From Bacillus altitudinis 41KF2b (GTDB lineage Bacteria; Bacillota; Bacilli; Bacillales; Bacillaceae), in the NCBI RefSeq assembly GCF_000691145.1, contig NZ_ASJC01000003.1, positions 1 through 64,000 on the forward strand: a stretch of 64,000 bases of DNA. Direction: 5' to 3'. This document shows positions 1 to 8,914 of this stretch, in pieces; the first letter of the stretch is position 1; each line of letters opens with the position of its first letter. The notes below the pieces were generated by a model, which saw only the letters and a list, made by a program, of their open reading frames with translations, had not been told where the DNA came from and ran no database searches. A program made the translations under genes and the position numbers.

Positions 1-13
1 ACCGCGTCTAAAT

Positions 14-1216
14 TTAGGGGGTCACTTCACTATTCGGCTCTTTTTCTGTATGACTATATGAAAAAGCAGCCTTTAGTATATCTAAGTAGTCCGCTTTCGT
101 AACGGCACGAACATTGCTTTTTGTAGAGTTGTTTTGTTCTGCTAGTTCAGCCATTTTTTCAAAATCTTCTACTTTTACATAAGATAATTCTTTTAGTGAT
201 GGAATACCTAAATTCTTTGTGAATGTATACATACCATCCATTAATTTTTGAATCGCCACATCATCTGCATCCGTTTTATCTGCAAAGCCCATAATGTTTG
301 CAAGCTCTATGTGCAATGATTTGTTTTCAGCTGCATTAAATTGTATGACATAAGGTAAAAACACAGCATTTGCGATACCATGAGGCGTATCATAAAGACT
401 GCCGAGCGCTTCGGCTAAACAATGTACGGCTGCTACATCAGCAGAACCGAAGCATAAGCCAGCGAGTAAACTGCCTTCCTGCATTTTGTATCTTGCTTCT
501 AAATCAGACCCGTCTTCATACGCCTTCGGTAAATAGGTCACAATGGTTTTCATTGCGCTTGCTCCCATCGCCTTAGATATAGGGTTTGTTTCTTTACATG
601 TATAGCCTTCAATCGCATGGACCAGTGCATCAACACCTGTTGCCGCTGTTATACTTTTTGGCACCGTAGAAGTAAGAGCAGGATCCAAAATCGCAATAGT
701 TGGTCGAAGCAAGGCATGTTTTAAGGTGATTTTTTTATGTGAAGCAGCTAACGTAATCACAGATGAACGGGTCACCTCAGAGCCAGTTCCAGCCGTGGTT
801 GGAATACAAATTAAGGGTGATACATTTGTATACGCCTTCTTCCCTGCTATATACTCTTCAGGATTACCGCCATTTGGACCTAATAAAGCAATGGCTTTTG
901 CCGTATCCATTGGGCTGCCTCCGCCAATCGCAATTACCGCTGATGCTTGTACTTTTCTAAAGAGCTCTGCACCCGTTAGACATTCATGATCTCTAGGGTT
1001 TGGTGATACTTGATCAAAGACGACAACGGAATAACCAGCTTCTTGTAAATATGCTTCAATAGGCGTCACCAATCCTGCGCTTTTTACACCAGGGTCAGTC
1101 ACAATCATAATTGTAGCACTAGGCAATACAATGTCCTCTACAATAGAGGCAATATCTTTAGATTTTCCAGTCCCCATGATCATTTTCGTATGACAATCAT
1201 ATTCAAAATTTATCAT
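14..1216 (-). CDS. Iron-containing alcohol dehydrogenase
   Basis: NAD(P)-linked group III alcohol dehydrogenase of 400 aa, probably interconverting an alcohol and aldehyde in the cytosol. The NAD-binding GGGSPMDTAKA stretch is at residues 98-108, and the four expected metal ligands are visible as D196 and H200 (in DALVHAIEGY), H265 (AVHCLAEALG) and H279 (DTPHG). The length is normal for the family and the gene is complete, ending 14 bases from the window edge. Its ATG overlaps the stop of the symporter gene by 4 nt, so the two are translationally coupled and probably under the divergent LysR regulator. The substrate cannot be told from the sequence. The pairing with an amino-acid symporter hints at an alcohol or aldehyde derived from amino-acid breakdown, which is inference only. 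Confidence 0.93.
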   Translation of the reverse strand: MINFEYDCHTKMIMGTGKSKDIASIVEDIVLPSATIMIVTDPGVKSAGLVTPIEAYLQEAGYSVVVFDQVSPNPRDHECLTGAELFRKVQASAVIAIGGGSPMDTAKAIALLGPNGGNPEEYIAGKKAYTNVSPLICIPTTAGTGSEVTRSSVITLAASHKKITLKHALLRPTIAILDPALTSTVPKSITAATGVDALVHAIEGYTCKETNPISKAMGASAMKTIVTYLPKAYEDGSDLEARYKMQEGSLLAGLCFGSADVAAVHCLAEALGSLYDTPHGIANAVFLPYVIQFNAAENKSLHIELANIMGFADKTDADDVAIQKLMDGMYTFTKNLGIPSLKELSYVKVEDFEKMAELAEQNNSTKSNVRAVTKADYLDILKAAFSYSHTEKEPNSEVTP

Positions 1217-2655
1217 TGATTTTCTACCCCTTCATTTGTTGATTTAATCGCTTGTTTTTCTGCTCCCCACCATTCTATTCCTTTTAAACCTGGAATGGTA
1301 GAAGCGTAAAAAACAGGGTTCTTTCCTACCTTTCTTTGTCCCATGTAATCATTAAGAGCCGCAAAAGCAAATTTGCCTAAAATCGCAATGGCAACCAAGT
1401 TAACAATAGCCATAATCGCCATCGACAAGTCCGCTAACGTCCAAACGATTTGTAAGTTGGCGAGAGCACCAAACATGATCATCATTAAAACAGTGATTCG
1501 ATACACGAATAGCGCGGATACACTGTGATGAATAAAACCGATATTGGCTTCACCGTAATAGTAGCCACCTACAATGGAGCTAAATGCAAAAGTAAAGATC
1601 GCAAATGCTAAGAAAATACTAGCCCAAGAACCGAAATGCTGCGCCATTGCAGCTTGAGTAATTTCAATACCTGACAAATCACCTGCTGTTTCTACTGTTG
1701 ATAGCATAATAATAAATGCTGTACAACTACAAACAACTAATGTATCAAAAAATACGCCTAATAATTGAACAAACCCTTGTTTTACTGGGTGTGAAACATG
1801 GGCAGCAGCTGCTGCATTTGGCGCACTTCCCATTCCTGCTTCATTGGAAAACAAACCGCGTTTGACACCGTTCATTATTGCAGCGCCGATTCCGCCTCCA
1901 ACCATTTGCTCTAATCCAAACGCACTTTTCATAATACTTGCTAATGCTGCGGGTACATCAGCGATATTTGTCACAATCACATAAAGTGCTAAGATAATAT
2001 AAAACGAGGACATGATTGGCACAATGATTTGGGTAAAGCGGGCAATTCTCTTTACACCACCAAAAATGATGAGAGCCGTAAGAATGGTTACGAATACCCC
2101 CATACCAATTGGACTGATACCAAATGAATATCGAAAGGCATTTGTGATGGTGTTCGTTTGTACTGCATTAAAAATTAAGCCAAAACTAAGAATAACAGAA
2201 AAGGCAAAGATCCTACTTGGCCATTTCAGTCCAAATTGCTTTTGTATATAATAGCCTGGCCCCCCTTTAAAACCATCACTTGTTCTCACTTTATATATTT
2301 GAGCGAGTGTGCTTTCGACAAATGCAGAAGCTCCCCCTAAAACTGCTGCAAACCACATCCAGAAAATAGCTCCAGGACCACCAACTGTGATGGCAATAGC
2401 AACACCTGCCATATTTCCAGTTCCAATCCTCGTCGCTGCTCCGATAAAGAAAGCTTGCATTGAAGAAATGTCTTGACTCCCTTTTATTTTTGGAGCTTTT
2501 TCAAAAATAGAACGGAAGATCTCTTTTAGTAAGACAATTTGCATAAACTTCATTCTCACCGTAAAGTAGATTCCTATTCCTATTAACATAACGACTAAAA
2601 TATATGTCCATAAAAAGTCATTTATTGAATTGACAATCGTTTCAAACAAAGCCAT
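1213..2655 (-). CDS. AGCS-family sodium:alanine/glycine symporter
   Basis: Membrane transporter of 480 aa with about ten hydrophobic segments, taking up alanine, glycine or a related amino acid with Na+. The AGCS signature RIGTGNMAGVA is at residues 76-86, followed by a long conserved GGPG-containing stretch. It is the first gene of a two-gene operon with the alcohol dehydrogenase. The ATG at 2655 directly abuts a run of six G (positions 2656-2661) that must be the ribosome binding site, so the TTG two codons later (2649) has better spacing and may be the real start. The divergent LysR gene and two inverted repeats in the shared intergenic region suggest induced expression. The exact substrate is unknown. 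Confidence 0.92.
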   Translation of the reverse strand: MALFETIVNSINDFLWTYILVVMLIGIGIYFTVRMKFMQIVLLKEIFRSIFEKAPKIKGSQDISSMQAFFIGAATRIGTGNMAGVAIAITVGGPGAIFWMWFAAVLGGASAFVESTLAQIYKVRTSDGFKGGPGYYIQKQFGLKWPSRIFAFSVILSFGLIFNAVQTNTITNAFRYSFGISPIGMGVFVTILTALIIFGGVKRIARFTQIIVPIMSSFYIILALYVIVTNIADVPAALASIMKSAFGLEQMVGGGIGAAIMNGVKRGLFSNEAGMGSAPNAAAAAHVSHPVKQGFVQLLGVFFDTLVVCSCTAFIIMLSTVETAGDLSGIEITQAAMAQHFGSWASIFLAFAIFTFAFSSIVGGYYYGEANIGFIHHSVSALFVYRITVLMMIMFGALANLQIVWTLADLSMAIMAIVNLVAIAILGKFAFAALNDYMGQRKVGKNPVFYASTIPGLKGIEWWGAEKQAIKSTNEGVENQ

Positions 2656-2703
2656 CCCCCCTATAAAATCTGAACATTCTAAATAATGAAAGCGCCTACT
2701 TTT

Positions 2704-2725
2704 ATCATAGTAAAAATGTTATGAT
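2704..2725. promoter_or_regulatory. Inverted repeat, candidate LysR operator (promoter-proximal to the symporter)
   Basis: ATCATA-N10-TATGAT lies in the divergent intergenic region between the symporter and the lysR-type gene. LysR regulators usually bind two dyads in such regions. This would be the site nearer the symporter promoter, with AT-rich promoter-like sequence just to its left. Confidence 0.45.
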
Positions 2726-2754
2726 CTATCTATAGAAGTTTTCTGATTGCATCA

Positions 2755-2769
2755 ATCGGCTCATCCGAT
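2755..2769. promoter_or_regulatory. LysR-type T-N11-A box
   Basis: ATCGG-CTCAT-CCGAT is a perfect interrupted palindrome with the T-N11-A core typical of LysR-type regulators. It lies immediately upstream of the lysR-type gene's ribosome binding site, so it is a good candidate for autoregulation. Confidence 0.5.
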
Positions 2770-2785
2770 TTAGGAGGGATTGACG

Positions 2786-3679
2786 TTGGAAATAAAGCAA
2801 CTGATGATGTTCCAAACAGCATCAAAAGTATTAAACTTTACAAAAACAGCACAAATACTTGGCTATGCTCAATCTAGTATCACGGCAAATATCGCTGCAT
2901 TAGAAGAAGAGTTAGGAACCCCTCTTTTTGAAAGGCTTGGAAAAAGGGTCATTTTAACAGAAGCTGGCATGAAGTTTCAAGATTATACGGATAAGATTTT
3001 AGGTTTAACAGGAGAAGCATTAGAGGCTGTTGGCGGGATGAGTGAGCCAAGCGGCATTTTAAGAATATGTGCATCTGAAACACAATGTACCTATCGACTT
3101 CCTCATATTTTAACGGACTTTCAAACAACGTATCCTAAAGTAGAACTGATTTTCCGTCCCGGAATAGCTGAAAAGGATGTTTTAAATCTATTACTGGAAG
3201 GACAAATTGATGTCGCCCTATTATCGATGAATCCTGTCGTATCCTCACATTTAATTGTAAAAGAATTAAAAGATGAACCGATGGCCATTGTATGCTGTCC
3301 AACAAATCCATTGAGCAAAAAACAAAAAGTATATCCTATCGATTTAGACGAGCAAAGATTGTTGTTAACTGAAGACTGCGATTATCGTTATGCCTTCGAA
3401 CACTCTTTGACACAGGCAGGAGCAAAATCGAGAAGTAAACTAGAACTAGCAGATGTAGAAGCCATAAAAAAATGTGTAATGGCTGGGCTAGGAATTGCTG
3501 TACTTCCCGAAATTTCTATAAAAAGAGAAATAACAGAAGGCCATATGATTAAAATCAATTGGATGGGACCCTGTCTCACAACGAAAATCCAACTATTCTG
3601 GCATAAAAATAAATGGATGTCTCCTGCTTTGAAGGCGTTTGTTGATTTAACAGAGGAATATATCCTTCTCAATGGGTAA
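2786..3679 (+). CDS. LysR-family transcriptional regulator
   Basis: One-component regulator of about 297 aa. An N-terminal winged helix-turn-helix (roughly residues 1-60, with the conserved FTKTAQILGYAQSSIT-type helix) is followed by a type-2 periplasmic-binding-like effector domain (about 90-290). It is divergent from the symporter/alcohol dehydrogenase pair and presumably controls it. The start is taken at TTG 2786 because AGGAGGG at 2772-2778 is then 7 nt away. The in-frame TTG at 2780 lies almost on top of the ribosome binding site. The effector is unknown. A shared bidirectional terminator follows. Confidence 0.88.
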   Translation: MEIKQLMMFQTASKVLNFTKTAQILGYAQSSITANIAALEEELGTPLFERLGKRVILTEAGMKFQDYTDKILGLTGEALEAVGGMSEPSGILRICASETQCTYRLPHILTDFQTTYPKVELIFRPGIAEKDVLNLLLEGQIDVALLSMNPVVSSHLIVKELKDEPMAIVCCPTNPLSKKQKVYPIDLDEQRLLLTEDCDYRYAFEHSLTQAGAKSRSKLELADVEAIKKCVMAGLGIAVLPEISIKREITEGHMIKINWMGPCLTTKIQLFWHKNKWMSPALKAFVDLTEEYILLNG

Positions 3680-3769
3680 TGTGAAATATTTACTTGGGCA
3701 GCCTTCAATTTCTTTCACCATTAAATATTAACGAGTTATCCAATCATTTAAAGTAAATCACGTGTATAC

Positions 3770-3803
3770 AAAAAGCCCTCTACATAGCTATAGAGGGCTT
3801 TTT
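3770..3803. terminator. Bidirectional terminator between lysR-type gene and ABC permease
   Basis: AAAAAGCCCTCTA / TAGAGGGCTTTTT hairpin with A and T tracts on both sides, between two convergent genes. Confidence 0.88.
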
Positions 3804-3817
3804 AGAAGAACAAAGGA

Positions 3818-4939
3818 TTAATAGGATCTGATACTCTTCAAACCAATGATCATAAAGACCACCGTAAAAGCAATTAAAACCGTCGCATCTAATAATAAGA
3901 TAGAAAGATTAACATTGCCGCTCATGATCTCACCAAAACCAGACATCATCCATGTTTGCGGTATAGTCAAAGAAATCTTCTTCATAATGTCTGGAACGAT
4001 ATCTAAAGGCCAATAAATACCACCCAGCATGCACGATCCTACAATGACAATTGCACTAAAGATTTCAGCTTGTTTTTTTGTTTGAGATAAAGTAGCTATC
4101 ATAAATCCTAAACTTACGACAAGGCCTATAACAAATGATCCGAACAATAAGATAAGAAACAGGTTGCCTAAGTAGACATTAAAGAAAATAGATAAGATGG
4201 TCAAAAGAACACCCAATTGTATCCATCCAAGAAGGAAATATGCCATTAAATAGCCCAGAAGTACATATATTTTATGGATTGGACTCGAAAGCAATCTTTG
4301 CCATGTATAATTTTTATACTCCGAATGTATAGATGACAAAGAGCTTGAAATCGCAAACATCATAAACATAATGGTAAAGCCAAGCGGTATTAAATTTGGT
4401 TGTTGGCTTGCTTGACCATTTTGATTTTTTTCGGCCAATGAAATCGTACCAGATTCATTTAACTTGTTCAATGCATTGGTGAGAGAAACACTTTTCTGCT
4501 CTTTCACACCCTGATTGATTTGATAAATGATGGCAGCTGTCTCTTTTAAATAGGGAGATAAGACTGCATATTCTTCAGTTTTTTTATAAACTGTCACATC
4601 AAAAATCTCTTTATTTTCTTTTAGATGGGACTTTAATTGGTTTACGACTTTCACAGACTCAACTACCTTTTCTTCAGATACTAAATCTTTTGCGTCGCTT
4701 TCAGTTGCCTTTACCCAGAGAAATTTGGTGTTTTTTTCGAGAATTTGAAAAATTTCTTGATCTAGTTTACCTTGACTGGGCTCTAGAATAAAAGCAACTG
4801 TCGGTTTCTTTGTATCAGATGCGGTACTACCAAAGATAAAACTAAATACAATTGGCATCACAAATAAAAAAATGAGGGTCAATGGGGACTTTAATGTTTC
4901 TTTTAACTTTAACGTGATAATGGCTAATATTTTATGCAT
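3818..4939 (-). CDS. ABC-2 type permease, LnrN-like
   Basis: Second permease subunit (373 aa) of a three-gene ABC exporter. One N-terminal transmembrane segment (about residues 10-35), a long extracytoplasmic domain (about 40-180) and five C-terminal membrane segments give the classical ABC-2 layout. It overlaps the upstream permease by 8 nt. The start is ATG 4939, preceded by AAAGGAAGC at good spacing; an earlier in-frame ATG at 4957 is part of that ribosome binding region. Order and sizes match YfiL-YfiM-YfiN (LnrLMN), the linearmycin resistance exporter of B. subtilis. The identity of the exported amphipathic compound is inference. Confidence 0.85.
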   Translation of the reverse strand: MHKILAIITLKLKETLKSPLTLIFLFVMPIVFSFIFGSTASDTKKPTVAFILEPSQGKLDQEIFQILEKNTKFLWVKATESDAKDLVSEEKVVESVKVVNQLKSHLKENKEIFDVTVYKKTEEYAVLSPYLKETAAIIYQINQGVKEQKSVSLTNALNKLNESGTISLAEKNQNGQASQQPNLIPLGFTIMFMMFAISSSLSSIHSEYKNYTWQRLLSSPIHKIYVLLGYLMAYFLLGWIQLGVLLTILSIFFNVYLGNLFLILLFGSFVIGLVVSLGFMIATLSQTKKQAEIFSAIVIVGSCMLGGIYWPLDIVPDIMKKISLTIPQTWMMSGFGEIMSGNVNLSILLLDATVLIAFTVVFMIIGLKSIRSY

Positions 4940-6098
4940 AACGATGCTTCCTTTCAAAAGACATTCTTAATAAAGCAATGATGAAGAAAGCCATTCCCAT
5001 CCCACAGCTAAGTAATAATCCGTTTTGTATTTCACTAAATTCAGCACCTGCCATACTTTTCAAAAACATTTGAAGTGCAAGAGAATTAGGTAAAAAATAG
5101 CTGGTATCAATCACCCATTGTGGGAATAAGTATAAGGGCACCATACTCCCGCCTAAAGCAGCTAACACTTGAGTGCCTAAAATCCCCACACTATTAAACG
5201 TTTTTTCTCTTTTGATAAAAGAACCAATCAGCACCCCGAAACCCGCAGCATTTAATATAAAACTACATCCGATCATAACAACAGTAAAAGGCTCTCCCCA
5301 GTTCACCTTAAAGACAAAGCTAGTAAATAAAATAATGACCGCAAGTTGAATCATACTCATTAAAATAATGCCCAATAACTTTCCAATGATATAACTAGTA
5401 TTGCTTAATTTTGATACTAGTAGTCTTTTATAAACTTCTTCTTCTTTTTCCTCTATCATACTGCCAACCAAGAAAACAACAGTCATTAATAAAAAAAGCA
5501 CACCCATCCCGCCTGCGTAGTATTGGAAGGATGTAATCGGCTGGCTGTTGATATGAATATTTCTTTCGTTCACTAGTTCTTTTTTCAGTTGATCAGACAC
5601 GACCTCCACTTCTTTACCTTGATTCAACGGCACCAAAATACGATTCATATGATAATTTTGAAAGAATTGCAAAACCACATTTTCTAGGACCATTTCATGT
5701 AAGCTTGAATTAGGTCCTTTCAAAATATTCAATTGCACATGATCGTGATTTAATAGGCTTTTTTCAAAATTCGGCTTGATGATTATACCCATTGTAATGT
5801 CTCTACTATTTAAATCTTTCTCTAGCTGATTTTTCGAGGTGACCTTCACTTCAAATATGTCACTGAGTTCACTCTTAGACAATGTTGAAAGAAACATTTT
5901 ACTTGTAGCGGACTTATCTTGATCTGTTATTCCTACTCGAAATGAATTGATCCTAATTTCGCTATCTTTCTTCATATTATCTCCAAATGCTGCACCTAAT
6001 ATAGCAATTAATATGATAGGCATAAAAAAAAGTGTAAAAAAGCTTTTCTTATCCCTAAAAAACAATAATAGATCTTTCAGTACAACCCAAATGCTCAT
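4932..6098 (-). CDS. ABC-2 type permease, LnrM-like
   Basis: First permease subunit, 388 aa. It has an N-terminal membrane anchor (about 18-38), an extracytoplasmic loop of about 150 residues, then five or six membrane segments from residue 195 on. The start is ATG 6098 behind GAGGTGAG. It lies between the ATPase gene and the second permease, with a 19-nt gap on one side and an 8-nt overlap on the other, so the three form one transcription unit. The subunit pair is expected to form the membrane pore of an exporter of lipophilic antibiotics or similar compounds. Unlike the B. subtilis locus, no two-component system lies beside it. Confidence 0.85.
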   Translation of the reverse strand: MSIWVVLKDLLLFFRDKKSFFTLFFMPIILIAILGAAFGDNMKKDSEIRINSFRVGITDQDKSATSKMFLSTLSKSELSDIFEVKVTSKNQLEKDLNSRDITMGIIIKPNFEKSLLNHDHVQLNILKGPNSSLHEMVLENVVLQFFQNYHMNRILVPLNQGKEVEVVSDQLKKELVNERNIHINSQPITSFQYYAGGMGVLFLLMTVVFLVGSMIEEKEEEVYKRLLVSKLSNTSYIIGKLLGIILMSMIQLAVIILFTSFVFKVNWGEPFTVVMIGCSFILNAAGFGVLIGSFIKREKTFNSVGILGTQVLAALGGSMVPLYLFPQWVIDTSYFLPNSLALQMFLKSMAGAEFSEIQNGLLLSCGMGMAFFIIALLRMSFERKHRYA

Positions 6099-6117
6099 AT
6101 GCTCACCTCTATTCGGT

Positions 6118-7062
6118 CTAATCTCGTAATTTTTTACCTGTTAAATACAAGAATACATTTTCTAAATTTGGTTCTACAACTTCTGCTGAAATTAATTGAA
6201 CATGTAATGCGGTTACACCTTGAATAAGTTGACTTAGTAAATGCTGAGGGTCGTCATCAAATAATGTGATTTGATTTTCCTGTACCACAAAGTCATTCAG
6301 TGGGTGGTATTCATTTATGTATTGGCACACTCGCTCCATATCCTTTTGTCCTTGTTCACATTTAATCGTAAAAATGATTTCTCTTTTTTCTCCAACAAGC
6401 TCAGCCAATTCACTTAAATCACCTACCTTAATGAAAGAACCTTGATCCATAATAGCTATTTTTTCACATAGATATTCGACTTCCTCCATGTAATGACTCG
6501 TATAAATAATCGTCATTCCTTCACTATTTAACGTTTTAACTGTTTCTAATATATGATTTCTGGATTGCGGGTCTATACCCACTGTAGGCTCATCCATTAT
6601 TAATAGTTTTGGCCGATGCAAAATCGCACATCCGATATTCACTCTTCTTTTCATCCCTCCTGAGAATACTTTCACTTTATCATTCGCTCTATTGCCCAGA
6701 CCAATTAATTCAAGGATTTCTTGTACTCTGCTTTTTAATTCTTCTCCTTTAAGTCCATACATTTTCCCCCAAAACGTTAAATTTTCTTTTGCTGACATAT
6801 CTAAATATAAAGCGATCTCTTGCGGAACAATACCAATCAATTGCTGTGCATGCTTTGTTTCTTTATGTAGATCAATGCCTCCAATCGTAACAGTCCCGCT
6901 CGTTGCAGGTAGAAGTCCTGTCATGATGCCGATTAAGGTTGATTTCCCTGCACCATTAGGACCCAAAAGCCCAAATGATTCACCAGGTTTCAAGTGGAAG
7001 CTAACCCCTTTTAATACTTGTTTACCCTCATAATTTTTGATGATGTTCTGTACTTTTAGCAA
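6118..7062 (-). CDS. ABC transporter ATP-binding protein, LnrL-like
   Basis: ATPase of 314 aa energising the two downstream permeases. Walker A GPNGAGKST is at residues 34-42, the ABC signature SGGMKRR at 134-140, Walker B LLIMDEPT at 153-160 and the H-loop in YTSHYMEE. The C-terminal 90 residues form the extra domain typical of DrrA/YfiL-type drug-export ATPases. The start is TTG 7062 behind GAGGAGAGA. It is first in the operon, with no regulator gene adjacent. The general class (ABC-2 drug or lantibiotic exporter) is secure, while the equivalence to LnrL is by gene order, size and domain type. Confidence 0.88.
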   Translation of the reverse strand: MLKVQNIIKNYEGKQVLKGVSFHLKPGESFGLLGPNGAGKSTLIGIMTGLLPATSGTVTIGGIDLHKETKHAQQLIGIVPQEIALYLDMSAKENLTFWGKMYGLKGEELKSRVQEILELIGLGNRANDKVKVFSGGMKRRVNIGCAILHRPKLLIMDEPTVGIDPQSRNHILETVKTLNSEGMTIIYTSHYMEEVEYLCEKIAIMDQGSFIKVGDLSELAELVGEKREIIFTIKCEQGQKDMERVCQYINEYHPLNDFVVQENQITLFDDDPQHLLSQLIQGVTALHVQLISAEVVEPNLENVFLYLTGKKLRD

Positions 7063-7225
7063 TTGTAATCTCTCCTCTATTCTTCCTATCTATCATAATC
7101 CTATCCAATCATTGCCAACTGTTTTATGGTATGTCTTTCAACTAAAGATCATTTTTTCCAATTTACTCATTTTACCACGTTATGAAATGTAGAAGAACAG
7201 TATAGGTCTTTTTATATTTATAAAC

Positions 7226-7261
7226 AAAAAAACTTACAGGAAAAACCCTGTAAGTTTTTTT
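7226..7261. terminator. Terminator of the formaldehyde dehydrogenase gene
   Basis: AAAAAAACTTACAGG / CCTGTAAGTTTTTTT hairpin just beyond the fdh stop codon. The T tract is on the minus strand. Confidence 0.88.
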
Positions 7262-7271
7262 CGATGGATCA

Positions 7272-8486
7272 TTATTTAGAAATCATGCCATGCGGGTCAA
7301 TCACAAATTTCTTCGCCACACCCGAATCAAAATCGCTATATCCTTTAGGGGCTTGATCTAGGGAAATGACGGTTGCATTAACGGCTTTGGCGATTTGTGC
7401 TCTTCCGCTTAAAATAGATTTCATCAAGCTGCGGTGATATTGCATGACAGGGGTTTGGCCTGTCACAAAGGTATGGGCTTTGGCCCAGCCAAGTCCAATT
7501 CGCACTTTCAGAGATCCAACTTTTGCATCTTCATCCACAGCACCTGGATCTTCTGTGACGTAAAGTCCTGGAATTCCAAGCTTACCGCCAACTTTGGTAA
7601 TATCCATAATTGTATTTAAAACGGTGGCTGGTGCTTCTCCTTGATCTCCATGACCTGAAGCTTCAAAACCGACACAATCGACCGCACAGTCGACTTCTGG
7701 CTCTCCAAGGATGTTTGTCATTTGTTCACCGATTCGATCATGTTTTCGTAAGTTAATCGTTTCGCAGCCAAAGCTTCTCGCCTGCTCGAGCCTTTGTTCA
7801 TTAAGATCGCCGACGATGACAGCAGAAGCGCCAAGGAGCTGAGCGGAATGCGCTGCTGCAAGACCTACTGGCCCTGCACCAGCAATATAGACGGTAGAGC
7901 CCGGCTTTACGCCAGCCGTATAAGCACCATGAAAACCTGTCGGGAATATATCAGAAAGCATCGTCAAATCAAGTATTTTTTCCATCGCCTGATCTTTGTC
8001 CGGAAATTTGAGTAGCTGGAAATCAGCATATGGCACCATGACGTACTCCGATTGGCCGCCAACCCATCCGCCCATATCTACATATCCATAAGCTGAGCCA
8101 GGTCGATCGGGGTTCACATTTAAACACACATGGGTTTTTTGTTCTTTACACATGACGCAGCGACCACAGGCAATATTAAATGGAACTGATACGAGATCAC
8201 CCTTTTGGATAAACTCTACATCTCGTCCAACTTCAACGACTTCACCAGTAATCTCATGACCAAGGACAAGTCCTTCAGGCGCAGTTGTGCGCCCTCTTAC
8301 CATGTGCTGGTCGCTCCCGCAAATGTTTGTTGTCACCACTTTTAAAATGACGCCATGCTCACACTTACGTCCAACATTGGCTTTAGGTACACCAGGGCCA
8401 TCCCTTAAAACCAAATCAGGGTATCCAATATCTTCAACTGCTACATTTCCTGCTCCTTTATAAACGACACCTTTGTTTCCCGACAT
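7272..8486 (-). CDS. fdhA: Glutathione-independent formaldehyde dehydrogenase (zinc ADH superfamily)
   Basis: Oxidises (or dismutates) formaldehyde with bound NAD in the cytosol; 404 aa, close to the Pseudomonas putida type. Catalytic zinc ligands are in NICGSDQH (C56) and GHE (H77-E78). The structural zinc site is C107, C110, C113 and C121. The Rossmann motif GAGPVGLA is at 203-210. The start is ATG 8486 with GGGAGGAAT at good spacing; an upstream in-frame extension of 28 residues lacks a ribosome binding site. It is monocistronic, with a strong terminator behind it and an unusual array of four TAAGGAAT-type boxes some 200-270 nt upstream, so it is probably inducible. The substrate is assigned by family and could be another small aldehyde. 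Confidence 0.88.
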   Translation of the reverse strand: MSGNKGVVYKGAGNVAVEDIGYPDLVLRDGPGVPKANVGRKCEHGVILKVVTTNICGSDQHMVRGRTTAPEGLVLGHEITGEVVEVGRDVEFIQKGDLVSVPFNIACGRCVMCKEQKTHVCLNVNPDRPGSAYGYVDMGGWVGGQSEYVMVPYADFQLLKFPDKDQAMEKILDLTMLSDIFPTGFHGAYTAGVKPGSTVYIAGAGPVGLAAAHSAQLLGASAVIVGDLNEQRLEQARSFGCETINLRKHDRIGEQMTNILGEPEVDCAVDCVGFEASGHGDQGEAPATVLNTIMDITKVGGKLGIPGLYVTEDPGAVDEDAKVGSLKVRIGLGWAKAHTFVTGQTPVMQYHRSLMKSILSGRAQIAKAVNATVISLDQAPKGYSDFDSGVAKKFVIDPHGMISK

Positions 8487-8686
8487 GTTTTCATTCCTCC
8501 CTTTTTGTTTAAAAATGAAGTCTCTCCAAAGTTCTCTCTTTCTCGGGCTTTTTCCTTCTTTCAACCACACATTGACTCAAATAGTAAATGAAAAATGTCT
8601 ATCCAGGAGAGAAAAATGTATTTTCCAGTCAAATAAAAAAGAAAAAATTGAAAAAAAAGCTAAACATTTGAAGAACATTGTCGATA

Positions 8687-8753
8687 TAAGGAATAAGCCA
8701 GACAGGTATCCTTAATCGACAAACAAATTCCTTATATATACTATCATTCCTTA
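8687..8753. promoter_or_regulatory. Four TAAGGAAT-type boxes with 19-20 bp period
   Basis: Boxes start at 8687 (TAAGGAAT on the plus strand) and at 8707 (TATCCTTA), 8727 (ATTCCTTA) and 8746 (ATTCCTTA). Read on the minus strand, towards fdhA, they are three direct copies followed by one inverted copy, about two helical turns apart, all on one DNA face. This is a probable multi-site operator. The rest of the 428-nt gap between fdhA and the methyltransferase holds an A/T-rich leader and two terminators, with no credible gene. Confidence 0.5.
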
Positions 8754-8788
8754 CACACCTGGCTGGCCCCTACATATGAAATGAATGC

Positions 8789-8818
8789 AAAAGACTCTTC
8801 TTGTGAAGAGTCTTTTTT
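8789..8818. terminator. Hairpin terminator (distal of two in tandem)
   Basis: AAAAGACTCTTC-TTGT-GAAGAGTCTTTT with T tracts in both directions. It lies behind the methyltransferase gene as a second barrier, separating it from the fdhA control region. Confidence 0.75.
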
Positions 8819-8847
8819 ATTGACGAATGGTCCATTTCATCGCATGC

Positions 8848-8878
8848 AAAAAGGCTCCTCTGACGAAGAGCCTTTTTT
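8848..8878. terminator. Terminator of the methyltransferase gene
   Basis: AAAAAGGCTC...GAGCCTTTTT hairpin with one internal mismatch, beyond the stop of the minus-strand methyltransferase. Its arms and the preceding ATGCAAAA resemble the neighbouring hairpin, suggesting a local duplication. Confidence 0.8.
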
Positions 8879-8914
8879 AATTGCTTGTTCATTACCTGGG
8901 AAATATTTTCATCA

